Below, in pieces: positions 39,972-49,785 of a stretch of 64,000 nucleotides of DNA. The stretch lies in NCBI GenBank assembly GCA_029258375.1, contig JARHZA010000002.1, forward strand, positions 377,001-441,000, read 5' to 3'. This DNA comes from Eubacterium sp. GTDB lineage: Bacteria > Bacillota > Clostridia > Oscillospirales > Acutalibacteraceae. The notes below the pieces were generated by a model. The model saw only the letters and a program-made list of their open reading frames with translations, was not told the DNA's origin and made no database searches. Each line of letters begins with the position of its first letter. Position 1 is the first letter of the stretch. A program made the translations under genes and the position numbers.

Positions 39972-41822
39972 ATGCAAATTTTTAATTCAAGAAAAACTGA
40001 ATATAAATCAAAAATATCAGCAATTGCAACAGACGAAAAAGTGAAGCTTAGAATAGTTGTGCCACGCTCAATGTGTTGCTCGGGAGCACATCTTGCAGTT
40101 CATAAGGATGAAGAAGAAACAGTCTATTATGGAATGTTTTGGGCAGGTATGTGTGGAAATGATGAAGAATATTGGGAGTTGCATTTTTACGCAACTACAC
40201 CAGGTTTGTATTTTTATCATTTTGAACTTGATACCCCTTGGGGCAAAACTATGCTAAAAAATGTTGGTGGAGGAATTGGAGATTTTAATGTAGACGGAAC
40301 AGATTTTCAGCAAACTGTTTACGATAAAAATTTTAAAACACCCGATTTTCTTAAAGGCGGAATTATTTATCAAATTTTTCCAGATAGATTTTTCAATAGT
40401 GGCACACCAAAGAAAAATGTTCCAAAAACTCGTGTAATTCGAAATTGGGGCGAAGAACCATATTGGCAAGAACAGCAGATGAAAGGCTTTTGGAACAATG
40501 ATTATTTTGGTGGAGATTTAAAAGGAATAGAACGGAAACTTGATTATATTAAAAGTCTTGGTGTTTCCTGCATTTACCTAAATCCTATTTTTGAAGCAAA
40601 TTCAAATCATCGTTACGATACTGCTGATTATGAAAAAATAGATTCACTTCTTGGTAATGAAGATGATTTAAAATCGCTTTGTGAAAAAGCAAAATTAAAA
40701 GGCATATCAATTGTGTTAGATGGTGTTTTTTCTCATACTGGGTGTGATTCAAAGTATTTTAATATGTACAGTCGCTACGATAGTGTTGGTGCGTATAATA
40801 GTAAATCAAGCCCTTATTTTAGCTGGTATAAATTTATTGATTATCCAAATAAATACCATAGTTGGTGGGGAATAAAATTACTTCCAGAAGTAATTGAAGA
40901 AAATGAAAGTTATCGACAGTATATTTGTGGTAAAGACGGTATTTTGAGAAAATGGCTTAAACTTGGAATAAGTGGATGGCGTCTTGATGTGGCAGATGAA
41001 TTGCCAGATGTGTTTTTAGACGATTTGCGAAAAGCAGTAAAAGAAGAAAATGAAAATGCAATTATTATTGGCGAAGTTTGGGAAGATGCAACAAATAAAT
41101 TTGCCTATGGCAAAAGACGAAAATATCTTCTTGGCGAAGAACTTGATTCAGTTATGAATTATCCTTTTGCAAATGCGGTTCTTAATTTTGTAAAATACGG
41201 TGGCGCAGATTCATTTTTTAATAGCATAATGTCTATTGTTGAAAACTATCCACCTTGTGTGTTAAATGTTTTAATGAATCATATTGGCACACACGATACT
41301 GAGCGTGCTATAACAAGACTTGCAGGAGAAAATTCAAGTGGTTACGGCAGACCGTGGCAACATGAACATAATATTCTTTCAGATGGTGATTACCTAAAAG
41401 GTGTATCAATGATGAAAATTGCAAGTTTAATTCAATATACATTACCAGGTGTGCCAAGCCTTTACTATGGGGACGAGGCAGGAATGCAGGGCAGAAAAGA
41501 CCCATTTAACAGGGGTTGTTACCCTTGGGGTAATGAAAATAAAGAACTTGTTAAGTGGTATAGACGCCTTGGCGAAATTAGAAACGGATTAAGCGCCTTT
41601 AAAACTGGCGAATTTATTCCAATGTTCAGTTTTTATAATACCATCGCGTATAAGCGTGTTTCTAAAGAAAATGAAGTGCTTATTGCTGTTAATAATTCTG
41701 CCGATACAGTTGATGTGTACGTTGGTGCAGAATGGGATAATGCCTATAACTTTTTTGATCCTGTTTCAAAAGATGGATATATAAGGCTTGATGCTTATCG
41801 CTACACGGTTCTTTCAAAGTAG
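39972..41822 (+). CDS. GH13 amylase (neopullulanase/cyclomaltodextrinase-like)
   Basis: A 616-residue cytoplasmic enzyme. N-terminal beta domain (residues 1-115, CBM34-like), GH13 barrel (about 125-530) and C-terminal beta domain. YQIFPDRFF, catalytic D339 in SGWRLDVADE, E368 in IIIGEVWED and the HDTER motif are present. The N-domain and YFGGDLKGI segment match subfamily 20 (maltogenic amylase, neopullulanase). The ATG at 39972 lacks a clear Shine-Dalgarno; a TTG at 39966 is the alternative. It lies 22 bases after the glgP terminator. Confidence 0.9.
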   Translation: MQIFNSRKTEYKSKISAIATDEKVKLRIVVPRSMCCSGAHLAVHKDEEETVYYGMFWAGMCGNDEEYWELHFYATTPGLYFYHFELDTPWGKTMLKNVGGGIGDFNVDGTDFQQTVYDKNFKTPDFLKGGIIYQIFPDRFFNSGTPKKNVPKTRVIRNWGEEPYWQEQQMKGFWNNDYFGGDLKGIERKLDYIKSLGVSCIYLNPIFEANSNHRYDTADYEKIDSLLGNEDDLKSLCEKAKLKGISIVLDGVFSHTGCDSKYFNMYSRYDSVGAYNSKSSPYFSWYKFIDYPNKYHSWWGIKLLPEVIEENESYRQYICGKDGILRKWLKLGISGWRLDVADELPDVFLDDLRKAVKEENENAIIIGEVWEDATNKFAYGKRRKYLLGEELDSVMNYPFANAVLNFVKYGGADSFFNSIMSIVENYPPCVLNVLMNHIGTHDTERAITRLAGENSSGYGRPWQHEHNILSDGDYLKGVSMMKIASLIQYTLPGVPSLYYGDEAGMQGRKDPFNRGCYPWGNENKELVKWYRRLGEIRNGLSAFKTGEFIPMFSFYNTIAYKRVSKENEVLIAVNNSADTVDVYVGAEWDNAYNFFDPVSKDGYIRLDAYRYTVLSK

Positions 41823-41871
41823 TGTTGCTTAGTTAATTATCAATTCAAATAAATAACTGCGTGTATAATAT

Positions 41872-41907
41872 AATGCCGAGGCTTTACACTTTGGCATTTA
41901 TTTTTTT
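41872..41907 (+). terminator. Terminator after the GH13 amylase
   Basis: 8-bp stem AATGCCGA/TTTGGCATT (one G-T pair), then a run of seven T after A. Confidence 0.75.
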
Positions 41908-41958
41908 ATATTTATACCTTCTTTAGGTAAATTAGTAACAAAACTTTGTGATTTAATA

Positions 41959-41987
41959 TGTACAATTTATTATTATTATGATATACT
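41959..41987 (+). promoter_or_regulatory. Promoter of aspS
   Basis: TGTACA (41959-41964), 17-base spacer, TATACT (41982-41987). No T-box or other riboswitch pattern is seen in the leader. Confidence 0.5.
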
Positions 41988-42057
41988 ATTACGGAAATTA
42001 TTGTGGAGTGTTATGTTCTCCAGAAAAATAGCATACATAATGGAAAGGAATACTATT

Positions 42058-43812
42058 ATGGCATATAGAACTCATAATTGTAATGAACTTACTTTTGATA
42101 ATCTTAACGAACACGTAGAACTCGCTGGTTGGGTAGATACTATTCGTGACCACGGTGGCGTTGCTTTTATCGACCTTCGTGACGAATATGGTGTAACTCA
42201 AGTAGTTGTTAATGATAGTGACTTAATCAATCACCTAAAAAAAGAAAGTGTTATTTCTGTTGAAGGTGTAGTTGTTAAACGTGACGAAGAAACTGTAAAC
42301 AAAAAGATTGCAACAGGCGAACTTGAAGTAAAAGTAGATAAGTTAACTGTTCTTGGTGCTTGCACCGAAAATCTTCCTTTTGAAATTGCAGAATCAAAAG
42401 AAACAAGAGAAGATGTAAGATTAACTTATCGTTTCCTCGATTTAAGAAATAAAGCAGTTCACGATAACATTATTTTTAGAAGCAATGTAATTTCATTTCT
42501 TCGTCAAAAAATGACAGAAATGGGCTTTACAGAAATTACAACTCCAATCTTAACTTGCTCATCTCCAGAAGGCGCAAGAGACTATATTATCCCAAGCCGT
42601 AAGCACGAAGGCAAATTCTATGCTCTTCCACAAGCACCACAGCAGTTTAAACAACTTCTTATGGTTTCAGGCTTTGATAAATACTTCCAAATTGCTCCTT
42701 GTTTCCGTGATGAAGATGCAAGAGCAGATCGTTCACCTGGTGAATTCTATCAGCTTGACTTTGAAATGGCTTTTGCAACACAAGAAGATGTATTTGAAGT
42801 TGCTGAAGAAGTTTTATACGATACATTTACAAAATTTGGTAATGGCAAAAAAGTTAGCCCTGCACCATTCGTAAGGATTCCATTTGAAGAAGCAATGCTT
42901 AAATACGGTACAGATAAACCTGATTTAAGAAACCCACTTATCATTACTGATCTTACAGACTTCTTCTCAAAGGTTGAATTTAAAGCATTTAAAGGCAGAC
43001 CTACTCGTGGTATAGTTGTTCCTAACGGTGCAAAGCAGAGCAAAGGCTGGTTCGAAAAACTTACTCAGTTTGCTATGGATATCGGTATGAAAGGTCTTGG
43101 ATACATTACTGTTCTTGAAGACGGTTCATATAAAGGACCTATTGATAAGTTCTTATCTCCAGAACAAAGAGTTGAACTTAAAGAAATGCTCGATCTTAAA
43201 ACAGATGATACTCTCTTCTTTATTTGTGATACTCCAAAACACGTTAATGACTTTGCAGGTCAAATGAGAACAGAAATCGCAAATCGTCTTGATTTAATTG
43301 ATAAAGATAGATTTGAACTCTGCTACATTACTGACTTCCCAATGTTTGAAAAAGATGAAGATGGCAAACTTATCTTCACACATAACCCATTCTCAATGCC
43401 ACAAGGCGAAATGGACGCACTTCTTAATGAAGATCCGCTCAAAATCAAAGCATATCAATACGATATTGTTTGTAACGGTGTTGAACTTTCATCTGGTGCA
43501 GTTCGTAACCATCGCCCAGACGTTATGGTAAAAGCATTTGAAATGGCTGGTTATACAGAAGAAACTGTTAAGGAAAAATTCGGTGCTCTTTACAACGCAT
43601 TCCACTATGGTGCACCACCTCACGCAGGTATGGCTCCAGGTGTAGACAGAATGATTATGCTTCTTCAAGATGAAGAAAATATCCGTGAAGTTATTGCATT
43701 CCCAATGAACTCAAATGCTCAAGATATGCTTCTTGGTGCTCCAAACACAGTTACAGAAATGCAACTTCGTGAAACTCACATTAAACTTCGCAGACCAGCA
43801 CCAGAAAAATAA
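42058..43812 (+). CDS. aspS: Aspartyl-tRNA synthetase
   Basis: A 584-residue class II synthetase with OB-fold anticodon-binding domain, catalytic core and the bacterial GAD insertion. Motif 2 FRDEDARADRSPGEFYQLD and motif 3 GAPPHAGMAPGVDR are present. ATG 42058 has GGAAAGGAA eight bases upstream. The gatCAB genes follow, so the cell makes Asn-tRNA and/or Gln-tRNA by amidation; AspRS may be non-discriminating, but sequence alone does not decide this here. Confidence 0.97.
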   Translation: MAYRTHNCNELTFDNLNEHVELAGWVDTIRDHGGVAFIDLRDEYGVTQVVVNDSDLINHLKKESVISVEGVVVKRDEETVNKKIATGELEVKVDKLTVLGACTENLPFEIAESKETREDVRLTYRFLDLRNKAVHDNIIFRSNVISFLRQKMTEMGFTEITTPILTCSSPEGARDYIIPSRKHEGKFYALPQAPQQFKQLLMVSGFDKYFQIAPCFRDEDARADRSPGEFYQLDFEMAFATQEDVFEVAEEVLYDTFTKFGNGKKVSPAPFVRIPFEEAMLKYGTDKPDLRNPLIITDLTDFFSKVEFKAFKGRPTRGIVVPNGAKQSKGWFEKLTQFAMDIGMKGLGYITVLEDGSYKGPIDKFLSPEQRVELKEMLDLKTDDTLFFICDTPKHVNDFAGQMRTEIANRLDLIDKDRFELCYITDFPMFEKDEDGKLIFTHNPFSMPQGEMDALLNEDPLKIKAYQYDIVCNGVELSSGAVRNHRPDVMVKAFEMAGYTEETVKEKFGALYNAFHYGAPPHAGMAPGVDRMIMLLQDEENIREVIAFPMNSNAQDMLLGAPNTVTEMQLRETHIKLRRPAPEK

Positions 43813-43825
43813 TAGAACTTAAACG

Positions 43826-43857
43826 TATTAGGCAATTAAATTTTTAGTTGCCTAATA
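43826..43857 (+). terminator. Hairpin after aspS
   Basis: 10-bp stem TATTAGGCAA/TTGCCTAATA; only GTTGTAT follows, so termination may be partial and gatCAB may be read through. Confidence 0.6.
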
Positions 43858-43928
43858 GTTGTATAAAAAACAAATAACAAAAAACTTTTAATATAAAGTT
43901 AAAACAAAATAAATTGGAGGATTAAGTA

Positions 43929-44216
43929 ATGCAGATTACTCCCGATTTAATTAAATATCTTGAATCCCTTGGAAGAATTACTCTTACAGAGGAAGAAGAG
44001 AAAAAAGTAGGTAAAGAACTTCAAGACATTCTTACATATATTGATATGTTAAACGAACTTGATACAGATGGCGTTGAGGCTATGAGCCACGCTTTTCCTA
44101 TAACTAACGTTCTTCGTAAGGATGAAGTTAAAGATTCAATGACACCAGACGAAATTGTTGCAAACGCACCTGAAAGTCAAGACGGTATGTTTGTAGTACC
44201 AAAAACTGTTGAATAA
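43929..44216 (+). CDS. gatC: Asp-tRNA(Asn)/Glu-tRNA(Gln) amidotransferase subunit C
   Basis: A 95-residue clamp subunit that holds GatA and GatB together. LITEEEEKKVGKEL-like sequence (residues 20-35), EAMSHAFPITNVLRKDEV and the C-terminal DGMFVVPKTVE are conserved. GGAGG stands before the start. First gene of gatCAB. Confidence 0.95.
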   Translation: MQITPDLIKYLESLGRITLTEEEEKKVGKELQDILTYIDMLNELDTDGVEAMSHAFPITNVLRKDEVKDSMTPDEIVANAPESQDGMFVVPKTVE

Positions 44217-44229
44217 GGGGGAGCAGATT

Positions 44230-45696
44230 GTGGAAATTTATGAAATGACTGCTCTTGAAGTAGCAGAAAAAATTAGAAATAAAGAGATTACAGCAGTTGA
44301 TGCAGTAAATTCAGTTGCAAAAGCAGTTGAAGAAAAAGACGGCACATATAATTGTTATACTCACTTTAATAAAGAACTTGCTTTAGAAAAAGCAGAACAA
44401 GCGCAAAAACTTATTGATGATGGCAAGGCAACTTCAATTCTTGCAGGTGTACCAGTTGCAGTAAAAGATAATATCTGCACAAAAGGTGATGTTACTTCTT
44501 GCTCATCAAAAATTCTTTATAATTTTAAACCACCTTATGATGCAACTGTTATTAAGAAAATGGAAGTAGCAGGCATAGTTCCTTGTGGTAAAGTTAATAT
44601 GGACGAGTTTGCAATGGGTTCAACAACAGAAACATCTTTTTATGGTGCAACAAAGAACCCTTGGGATGTAACAAGAGTTCCTGGTGGTTCTTCAGGTGGT
44701 GCTGCTGCATCAGTTGCAGCTGAAGAAAGTATTATTGCACTTGGTTCAGATACAGGTGGCTCAATTCGTCAACCTTGTTCATTCTGTGGCGTAACAGGGT
44801 TAAAACCTACTTATGGCGCAGTTTCACGTTATGGTCTTATTGCTTATGCATCATCACTTGACCAAATTGGACCTATTGGTAAAAATGCTCTTGATGTTGC
44901 AGCAATGTTTTCTGTAATTAGTGGTAAAGATGAAAAAGACGCAACTTCAATGGAAGGTAATCCTTTTTCACTTGATGATATTAAAAATGCAACGGATTTA
45001 AAAGGTAAAAAAATCGGTATTCCTTCAGATTATTTTGGTGAAGGTATCAACGAAGAAGTTGCAAAAAGTGTTATGGCAGCAGCAGAAACACTTAAATCAT
45101 TAGGTGCAGAAGTTGAAGAATTTTCAATGCCAATCGTAAAATATGCAATTCCAACATATTATATTATCGCTTGTGCAGAGGCTTGCTCAAACCTTTCAAG
45201 ATTTGACGGTATCAAATATGGCTACAAGTCTGATAGTGCAGAAAGCCTTCGTGACGTTTACTTTAAATCACGTTCAGAAGGTTTTGGAATGGAAGTTAAA
45301 AAGCGTATTATGCTTGGTAACTTCGTTCTTTCAAGTGGTTATTTTGATGCTTATTATAAAAAGGCACTTCAAGCAAAAGGTCTTATTGTTAAGGCATTTA
45401 ACGAAGCATTCCAAAAATATGATTTCTTACTTGGTCCTGTTGCACCAACAACAGCACTAAAGTTAGGCGAAGGTTTAAGTGACCCACTCGCAATGTATCT
45501 TGGCGATATTTATACTGTTATGATAAATATTGCAGGTCTTCCATCACTTGCATTACCTTGTGGATTTGATAGTAACAATATGCCAATTGGTATGCAGTTA
45601 ATTGGTAAACCATTTCAAGAAAGAACAATACTTAAAGCCGGCAATGCTTACCAGTCTGTTACAGATTGGCACAGCAAAAAGCCAAATCTTATTTAA
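44230..45696 (+). CDS. gatA: Asp-tRNA(Asn)/Glu-tRNA(Gln) amidotransferase subunit A
   Basis: A 488-residue amidase that frees ammonia from glutamine or asparagine. The GTG at 44230 is chosen for the AGGGGGAG site six bases before; ATG 44245 is an alternative. Catalytic triad context is intact: AVKDNICTKG (Lys), GGSSGGAAASVAA (cis-Ser) and GSDTGGSIRQP (nucleophilic Ser). It lies 13 bases after gatC. Confidence 0.96.
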   Translation: MEIYEMTALEVAEKIRNKEITAVDAVNSVAKAVEEKDGTYNCYTHFNKELALEKAEQAQKLIDDGKATSILAGVPVAVKDNICTKGDVTSCSSKILYNFKPPYDATVIKKMEVAGIVPCGKVNMDEFAMGSTTETSFYGATKNPWDVTRVPGGSSGGAAASVAAEESIIALGSDTGGSIRQPCSFCGVTGLKPTYGAVSRYGLIAYASSLDQIGPIGKNALDVAAMFSVISGKDEKDATSMEGNPFSLDDIKNATDLKGKKIGIPSDYFGEGINEEVAKSVMAAAETLKSLGAEVEEFSMPIVKYAIPTYYIIACAEACSNLSRFDGIKYGYKSDSAESLRDVYFKSRSEGFGMEVKKRIMLGNFVLSSGYFDAYYKKALQAKGLIVKAFNEAFQKYDFLLGPVAPTTALKLGEGLSDPLAMYLGDIYTVMINIAGLPSLALPCGFDSNNMPIGMQLIGKPFQERTILKAGNAYQSVTDWHSKKPNLI

Positions 45697-45707
45697 GGAG
45701 GAGTAAA

Positions 45708-47141
45708 ATGAAATATTCTACCGTATGTGGACTTGAAGTTCATACAGAATTATCAACAAAAACAAAAATCTTTTGCTCCTGCTCAACAGAGTTCGGTGGC
45801 GAACCAAATACACACGTTTGTGAAATTTGTTCAGGTATGCCAGGAACACTTCCAGTTTTAAATGAAAGAGTTCTTGAATTTGCAGTTAGAACAGGTCTTG
45901 CAACAAATTGTGAAATTACAATGTATAATAAGTTTGATAGAAAAAACTATTTCTACCCAGACTTACCAAAAGCTTATCAAATTAGCCAACTTTATCTTCC
46001 AATTTGCCGTAATGGTTATATTGAAATTAACGATAGTATCAACGGTGGCAAGAAAAAAGTTAGAATTCACGAAATTCATATGGAAGAAGATGCCGGTAAA
46101 CTTATCCACGACGAATGGTCAGATTGCACGCTTGTAAACTATAACCGTTGTGGTGTGCCTCTTCTTGAAATTGTTTCTGAGCCTGATATTGCATCTGCAG
46201 ATGAAGCAGTTGAATATGTAGAAAAACTTCGTGAAATTCTTCAATTCTGTGGTGTTTCAGACTGTAAAATGCAAGAAGGTTCACTTCGTGCAGACGTTAA
46301 CGTTTCAGTTATGGAAAAGGGTGCAACAGAGTTTGGTACTCGTACAGAAATGAAAAATATCAACTCTTTCAAGGCAATTCATAACGCAATTGAAACAGAA
46401 TCACAACGTCAAATAGAACTTATTGAAGACGGCGAAAAAGTTGTTCAAGAAACACGCCGTTGGGATGATTCAAAGGGTACTTCTTATGCAATGAGAAGTA
46501 AAGAAGATGCTCAAGACTATAAGTATTTCCCAGATCCAGATCTTCCTCCTGTAAGCCTTACAGAAGAGTATGTAAATGGAATTAGAGAATCACTTCCAGA
46601 ACTTCCAGAAGTAAAAAAACAACGTTATATGAAAGAATTTAATCTTTCAGAATACGATACATCAATGATTTGTTCTTCAACAGCTTATGTAAAACTTTTT
46701 GAAAGAACAGTTGAAATTACAAAAAATCCAAAAGATAGTGCAAACTGGATTATGGGCGAACTTATGAAAATGCTCAACGACAGTCAAACACTTCCAGAAA
46801 ATATGAATTTCCGTATGGATTCTCTTGGCGAAATTATCAATCTTTTAAATGGCAACAAAATTAGCCGTGACTCTGCTAAAAAAGTTTTCAAAGCAGTTTT
46901 CGAAAGTGACGTTATTCCAGCCGATTATGTAAAAGAAAACAATATGGAAATGGTTTCTGATACTGGTGCAATTAAAGCAGTTATTGAAGAAGTGCTCGCT
47001 AATAACCAAAAAGCAGTTGATGAGTATAAGGGCGGTAAAGAAGCATCTTTCAATTACCTTATTGGTCAGTCAATGCGTGCTTTAAGAGGTAAAGCTCCTG
47101 CAAGTGAAGTTACAAATATTTTAAAGGAAATTCTTGGATAA
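45708..47141 (+). CDS. gatB: Asp-tRNA(Asn)/Glu-tRNA(Gln) amidotransferase subunit B
   Basis: A 477-residue subunit that activates the tRNA-bound acid with ATP and carries out amidation. CGLEVHTELSTKTKIFC, the CxC zinc-site cysteines, IHMEEDAGK and RADVNVS are typical. C-terminal YqeY-like helical domain is present. ATG 45708 follows AAGGAGGAG; the frame extends upstream into gatA but without such a site. Confidence 0.97.
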   Translation: MKYSTVCGLEVHTELSTKTKIFCSCSTEFGGEPNTHVCEICSGMPGTLPVLNERVLEFAVRTGLATNCEITMYNKFDRKNYFYPDLPKAYQISQLYLPICRNGYIEINDSINGGKKKVRIHEIHMEEDAGKLIHDEWSDCTLVNYNRCGVPLLEIVSEPDIASADEAVEYVEKLREILQFCGVSDCKMQEGSLRADVNVSVMEKGATEFGTRTEMKNINSFKAIHNAIETESQRQIELIEDGEKVVQETRRWDDSKGTSYAMRSKEDAQDYKYFPDPDLPPVSLTEEYVNGIRESLPELPEVKKQRYMKEFNLSEYDTSMICSSTAYVKLFERTVEITKNPKDSANWIMGELMKMLNDSQTLPENMNFRMDSLGEIINLLNGNKISRDSAKKVFKAVFESDVIPADYVKENNMEMVSDTGAIKAVIEEVLANNQKAVDEYKGGKEASFNYLIGQSMRALRGKAPASEVTNILKEILG

Positions 47142-47160
47142 AATTTTTAAAAATATTTTA

Positions 47161-47197
47161 AAACACCTTGGCAACAATAATGCCGAGGTGTTTTTTT
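47161..47197 (+). terminator. Terminator after gatB whose 3' arm contains the spoVAD SD
   Basis: 13-bp stem AAACACCTTGGCA/TGCCGAGGTGTTT (one G-T pair), followed by T to base 47197. GAGGTG (47185-47190), the ribosome-binding site of spoVAD, lies completely within the 3' arm, and the ATG comes right after the T run. Confidence 0.9.
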
Positions 47198-48199
47198 ATG
47201 AACATAAAAGGAAAAACAATATTATTTGATAATCCACCTGTTATTGTTGGTTCAGCAGGTGTATGTGGAAAAAAAGAAGGCGAAGGACCTCTTGCAAACG
47301 ATTTTGATGCAGTTTTTGAAGATACTACAATGGGGCAACAGTCATATGAACTTGCTGAATCTGCAATGCTTCACGATGCTATAATTCGAGCTGCAACTAA
47401 AGCAGAAGTAAGTATGGCAGATGTTAATTTTATATTGAGTGGGGATCTTCTCAATCAGTGTATGGGCAGTGCATTTGCAATAAAAGATTTGCAAATTCCA
47501 TCAATCGGTCTTTACGGTGCGTGTTCAACAATGGCACTATCGCTTTCAGTTGGCTCTATGCTTGTTGATGCTGGCGCAAAATGCGTTATTGCAGGCACAT
47601 CAAGTCATTTTTGCTCATCTGAAAGGCAGTTTCGTTATCCGCTTGAATATGGTGGGCAAAGGCCACCTACTGCACAGTGGACTGTTACAGGTGCAGGTTC
47701 AGCAGTTATTAAATCAAACTGTAAAGGAGTTAAAATTAGGGCTGTTTCAATTGGAACAATTTGTGATTTAGGTGTAACAGATGTTAATAATATGGGTGCA
47801 GCAATGGCACCAGCAGCTGAAAAAACTATTTTTGAATTCTTAAAAGACACAAACACAAATCCATCAGATTACGATTTAATTTTAACTGGTGATTTAGGAT
47901 ATACAGGAAGCCAACTTTTATATCAGTTACTCGAAGAAGAGCATAATTTGGATATAAGAGCAGTTCATAATGATTGTGGTTTAATGATTTTTAATTTAGA
48001 AGAACAAGATGTTAACAGTGGCGGTTCTGGCTGTGGTTGTAGCGCATCTGTTCTTTGTTCTCATATTTTTAAGCAAATGAATCAAAATAAACTCAAAAAA
48101 GTTCTTTTTGTTGCAACAGGGGCACTTTTGTCTCCAACCTCGGTTAAACAAGGAAATACAATTCCAAGCATAGCGCACGCCGTTTTGCTGGAGGTGTAG
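47198..48199 (+). CDS. spoVAD: Stage V sporulation protein AD
   Basis: A 333-residue thiolase-fold protein that binds dipicolinic acid for uptake into the forespore. VIVGSAGVCGKKEGEGPL near residue 15, GLYGACSTMALSL and ERQFRYPLEYGGQRPPTAQWTVTGAG are SpoVAD signatures. The start at 47198 has GAGGTG seven bases before, within the upstream terminator. spoVAC and spoVAE, usually in the same operon, lie separately downstream. Confidence 0.95.
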   Translation: MNIKGKTILFDNPPVIVGSAGVCGKKEGEGPLANDFDAVFEDTTMGQQSYELAESAMLHDAIIRAATKAEVSMADVNFILSGDLLNQCMGSAFAIKDLQIPSIGLYGACSTMALSLSVGSMLVDAGAKCVIAGTSSHFCSSERQFRYPLEYGGQRPPTAQWTVTGAGSAVIKSNCKGVKIRAVSIGTICDLGVTDVNNMGAAMAPAAEKTIFEFLKDTNTNPSDYDLILTGDLGYTGSQLLYQLLEEEHNLDIRAVHNDCGLMIFNLEEQDVNSGGSGCGCSASVLCSHIFKQMNQNKLKKVLFVATGALLSPTSVKQGNTIPSIAHAVLLEV

Positions 48200-48201
48200 T
48201 T

Positions 48202-48360
48202 ATGGATTTATTTAATAATATTAAGTTTTTTGATGCTTTAAAAAAAATAATTGATTCGCTTTATATAATTATAACTATCATAAGAGTTTTAGCCGTAGTA
48301 TTTTTAATTCTTCAAGCAATAGTGTTAATAACAGAAAATCCAAGAATAAAAATTAAATAA
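48202..48360 (+). CDS. Small single-helix membrane protein after spoVAD
   Basis: A 52-residue frame two bases after the spoVAD stop, with GGAGGTG inside the spoVAD end. A long hydrophobic helix (residues about 16-45) with one Arg and a basic end (RIKIK). It is probably co-expressed with spoVAD in the forespore. No family recognised. Confidence 0.65.
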   Translation: MDLFNNIKFFDALKKIIDSLYIIITIIRVLAVVFLILQAIVLITENPRIKIK

Positions 48361-48369
48361 TCAATAAAT

Positions 48370-48398
48370 AAAAGCGGAGTGATTATCACACCGCTTTT
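48370..48398. terminator. Bidirectional terminator between spoVAD unit and spoVAC
   Basis: Stem AAAAGCGG.GTGA / TCAC.CCGCTTTT with one A-A mismatch and TTA loop. Confidence 0.88.
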
Positions 48399-48408
48399 AC
48401 TAATTTAG

Positions 48409-48852
48409 TTAGTATAGTTTAAAAATATAAATTATTAAGCCATAAATAAAAGAAGTTCCAATTCCATAAACTAAAACTGGGCCTGCAATAGAAAACATTT
48501 GTGCAGCCGTTCCAAGAATCATACCTTCATGTTTAAATTCAAGAGCAGGTGAAACAACTGAATTTGCAAATCCTGTTATAGGAACTATCGTTCCTGCTCC
48601 TGCGTGGCGTGCAATTTTGTCAAATACACCTATACCAGTTAAAATAGCAGTAATAATAATTATTATGCTTGGTGTTGCTATTCTAACTTGTTCTTCATTA
48701 AGGCCTATATTTTTAAAAATTGTGTTTAATAATTGTCCAAAACAACAAATGCCTCCACCAAATAAAAAAGCTTTAAGGCAGTTTAAAGCAATTGGCGAAT
48801 TCGGTGACGCTTTATCTGTCATTTTGCTATATTTTTCTTTGCTAATACTCAT
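48409..48852 (-). CDS. spoVAC: Stage V sporulation protein AC
   Basis: A 147-residue membrane protein with about four helices; CLKAFLFGGGICCFGQLL, GVFDKIARHAGAGTIVPITGFANSV and KHEGMILGTAAQMF are SpoVAC signatures. It forms a mechanosensitive channel part for dipicolinic acid movement. It runs opposite to spoVAD and spoVAE, unlike the usual spoVAC-D-E operon. GAGGTG precedes its start. Confidence 0.95.
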   Translation of the reverse strand: MSISKEKYSKMTDKASPNSPIALNCLKAFLFGGGICCFGQLLNTIFKNIGLNEEQVRIATPSIIIIITAILTGIGVFDKIARHAGAGTIVPITGFANSVVSPALEFKHEGMILGTAAQMFSIAGPVLVYGIGTSFIYGLIIYIFKLY

Positions 48853-48990
48853 TTAACCACCTCAATTTTAAAGTAATATTTATATTATTATTTTTATATA
48901 ATCATTTATTCATTTTGCTTGACAAAATTGTTTTTGTATGCAATATTAAGTAATACTAATAGTAGTTTGTTGTTTTAAAATGGTGGTATT

Positions 48991-49737
48991 ATGCATCTTA
49001 TAGAAGTAAAAAATATTTATAAAATATATAATCCTGGCGAAAATCAAGTAAATGCACTTGATGGTGTTTCGCTTGCAATTGATGAGGGTGAATTTGTTGC
49101 CATAATAGGTCAATCTGGTTCTGGAAAATCAACTCTTATGAATATGCTTGGCTTTCTCGATGTCCCAACAAGCGGAGAGTATTATATAAACGGTAAGCAC
49201 GCAGAAGATTTAACTGATGATGAGATGAGCGAAATAAGAAATGTTGAAATAGGCTTTATATTTCAAGGATTTAACTTAATTTCATCACTTACTGCTCTTG
49301 AAAATGTTGAGCTTCCACTTGTTTATAGAGGAATGTCAAAAAGTGAAAGAAAAGAAAAATCTATTGAAGCACTTAAAAAAGTGGGCCTTGAAAAGAGAAT
49401 GAATCATCTTCCAGCAGCACTTTCTGGAGGTCAGCAACAACGTGTTGCAGTAGCTCGTGCAATTGCTGCTGCACCACCTGTAATTTTAGCAGATGAACCA
49501 ACTGGTAATCTTGATACAAAGTCTACAAAAGAAGTTATGAAAATACTTCACAATTTAAAAGATGAGGGCAGAACTGTTATAGTAATTACACACGATAATG
49601 AAATTGCAGAGCAAGCAGAACGTGTAATTAGAATTAGAGACGGTAAAATTGTGGAAGATTATATAAACCCAGGTTTTGAAGAAAAATATGGCAGAGAATC
49701 AAAGAAAGATAATAAAAATCCAATAGACCAATCATAA
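48991..49737 (+). CDS. ABC transporter ATP-binding protein (LolD/MacB-like), orphan
   Basis: A 248-residue ATPase: Walker [10 protein letters not shown] (residues 40-48), LSGGQQQR, Walker [13 protein letters not shown] and THDNEIA. It is of the group that works with FtsX-type permeases, yet no permease gene adjoins it; the next gene is spoVAE. A promoter-like TTGACA (48920) with AATATT 17 bases on lies upstream. The C-terminal 25 residues are charged. Confidence 0.92.
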   Translation: MHLIEVKNIYKIYNPGENQVNALDGVSLAIDEGEFVAIIGQSGSGKSTLMNMLGFLDVPTSGEYYINGKHAEDLTDDEMSEIRNVEIGFIFQGFNLISSLTALENVELPLVYRGMSKSERKEKSIEALKKVGLEKRMNHLPAALSGGQQQRVAVARAIAAAPPVILADEPTGNLDTKSTKEVMKILHNLKDEGRTVIVITHDNEIAEQAERVIRIRDGKIVEDYINPGFEEKYGRESKKDNKNPIDQS

Positions 49738-49744
49738 TTAGAAT

Positions 49745-49785
49745 AAATCATCTGTTTTAGTAAAAAATAAAACAGGTGATTTTTT
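49745..49785 (+). terminator. Terminator whose 3' arm contains the spoVAE SD
   Basis: 15-bp stem AAATCATCTGTTTTA/TAAAACAGGTGATTT (one T-G pair), then T6. AGGTGA (49774-49779) in the 3' arm is the only ribosome-binding site of spoVAE; the ATG follows the T run directly. Confidence 0.88.

Noticed and set aside
41823-42057. T-box or riboswitch in front of aspS
   Set aside because: No T-box sequence (TGGNACCGCG type) or other known aptamer pattern was seen; only a terminator of the previous gene and a promoter.
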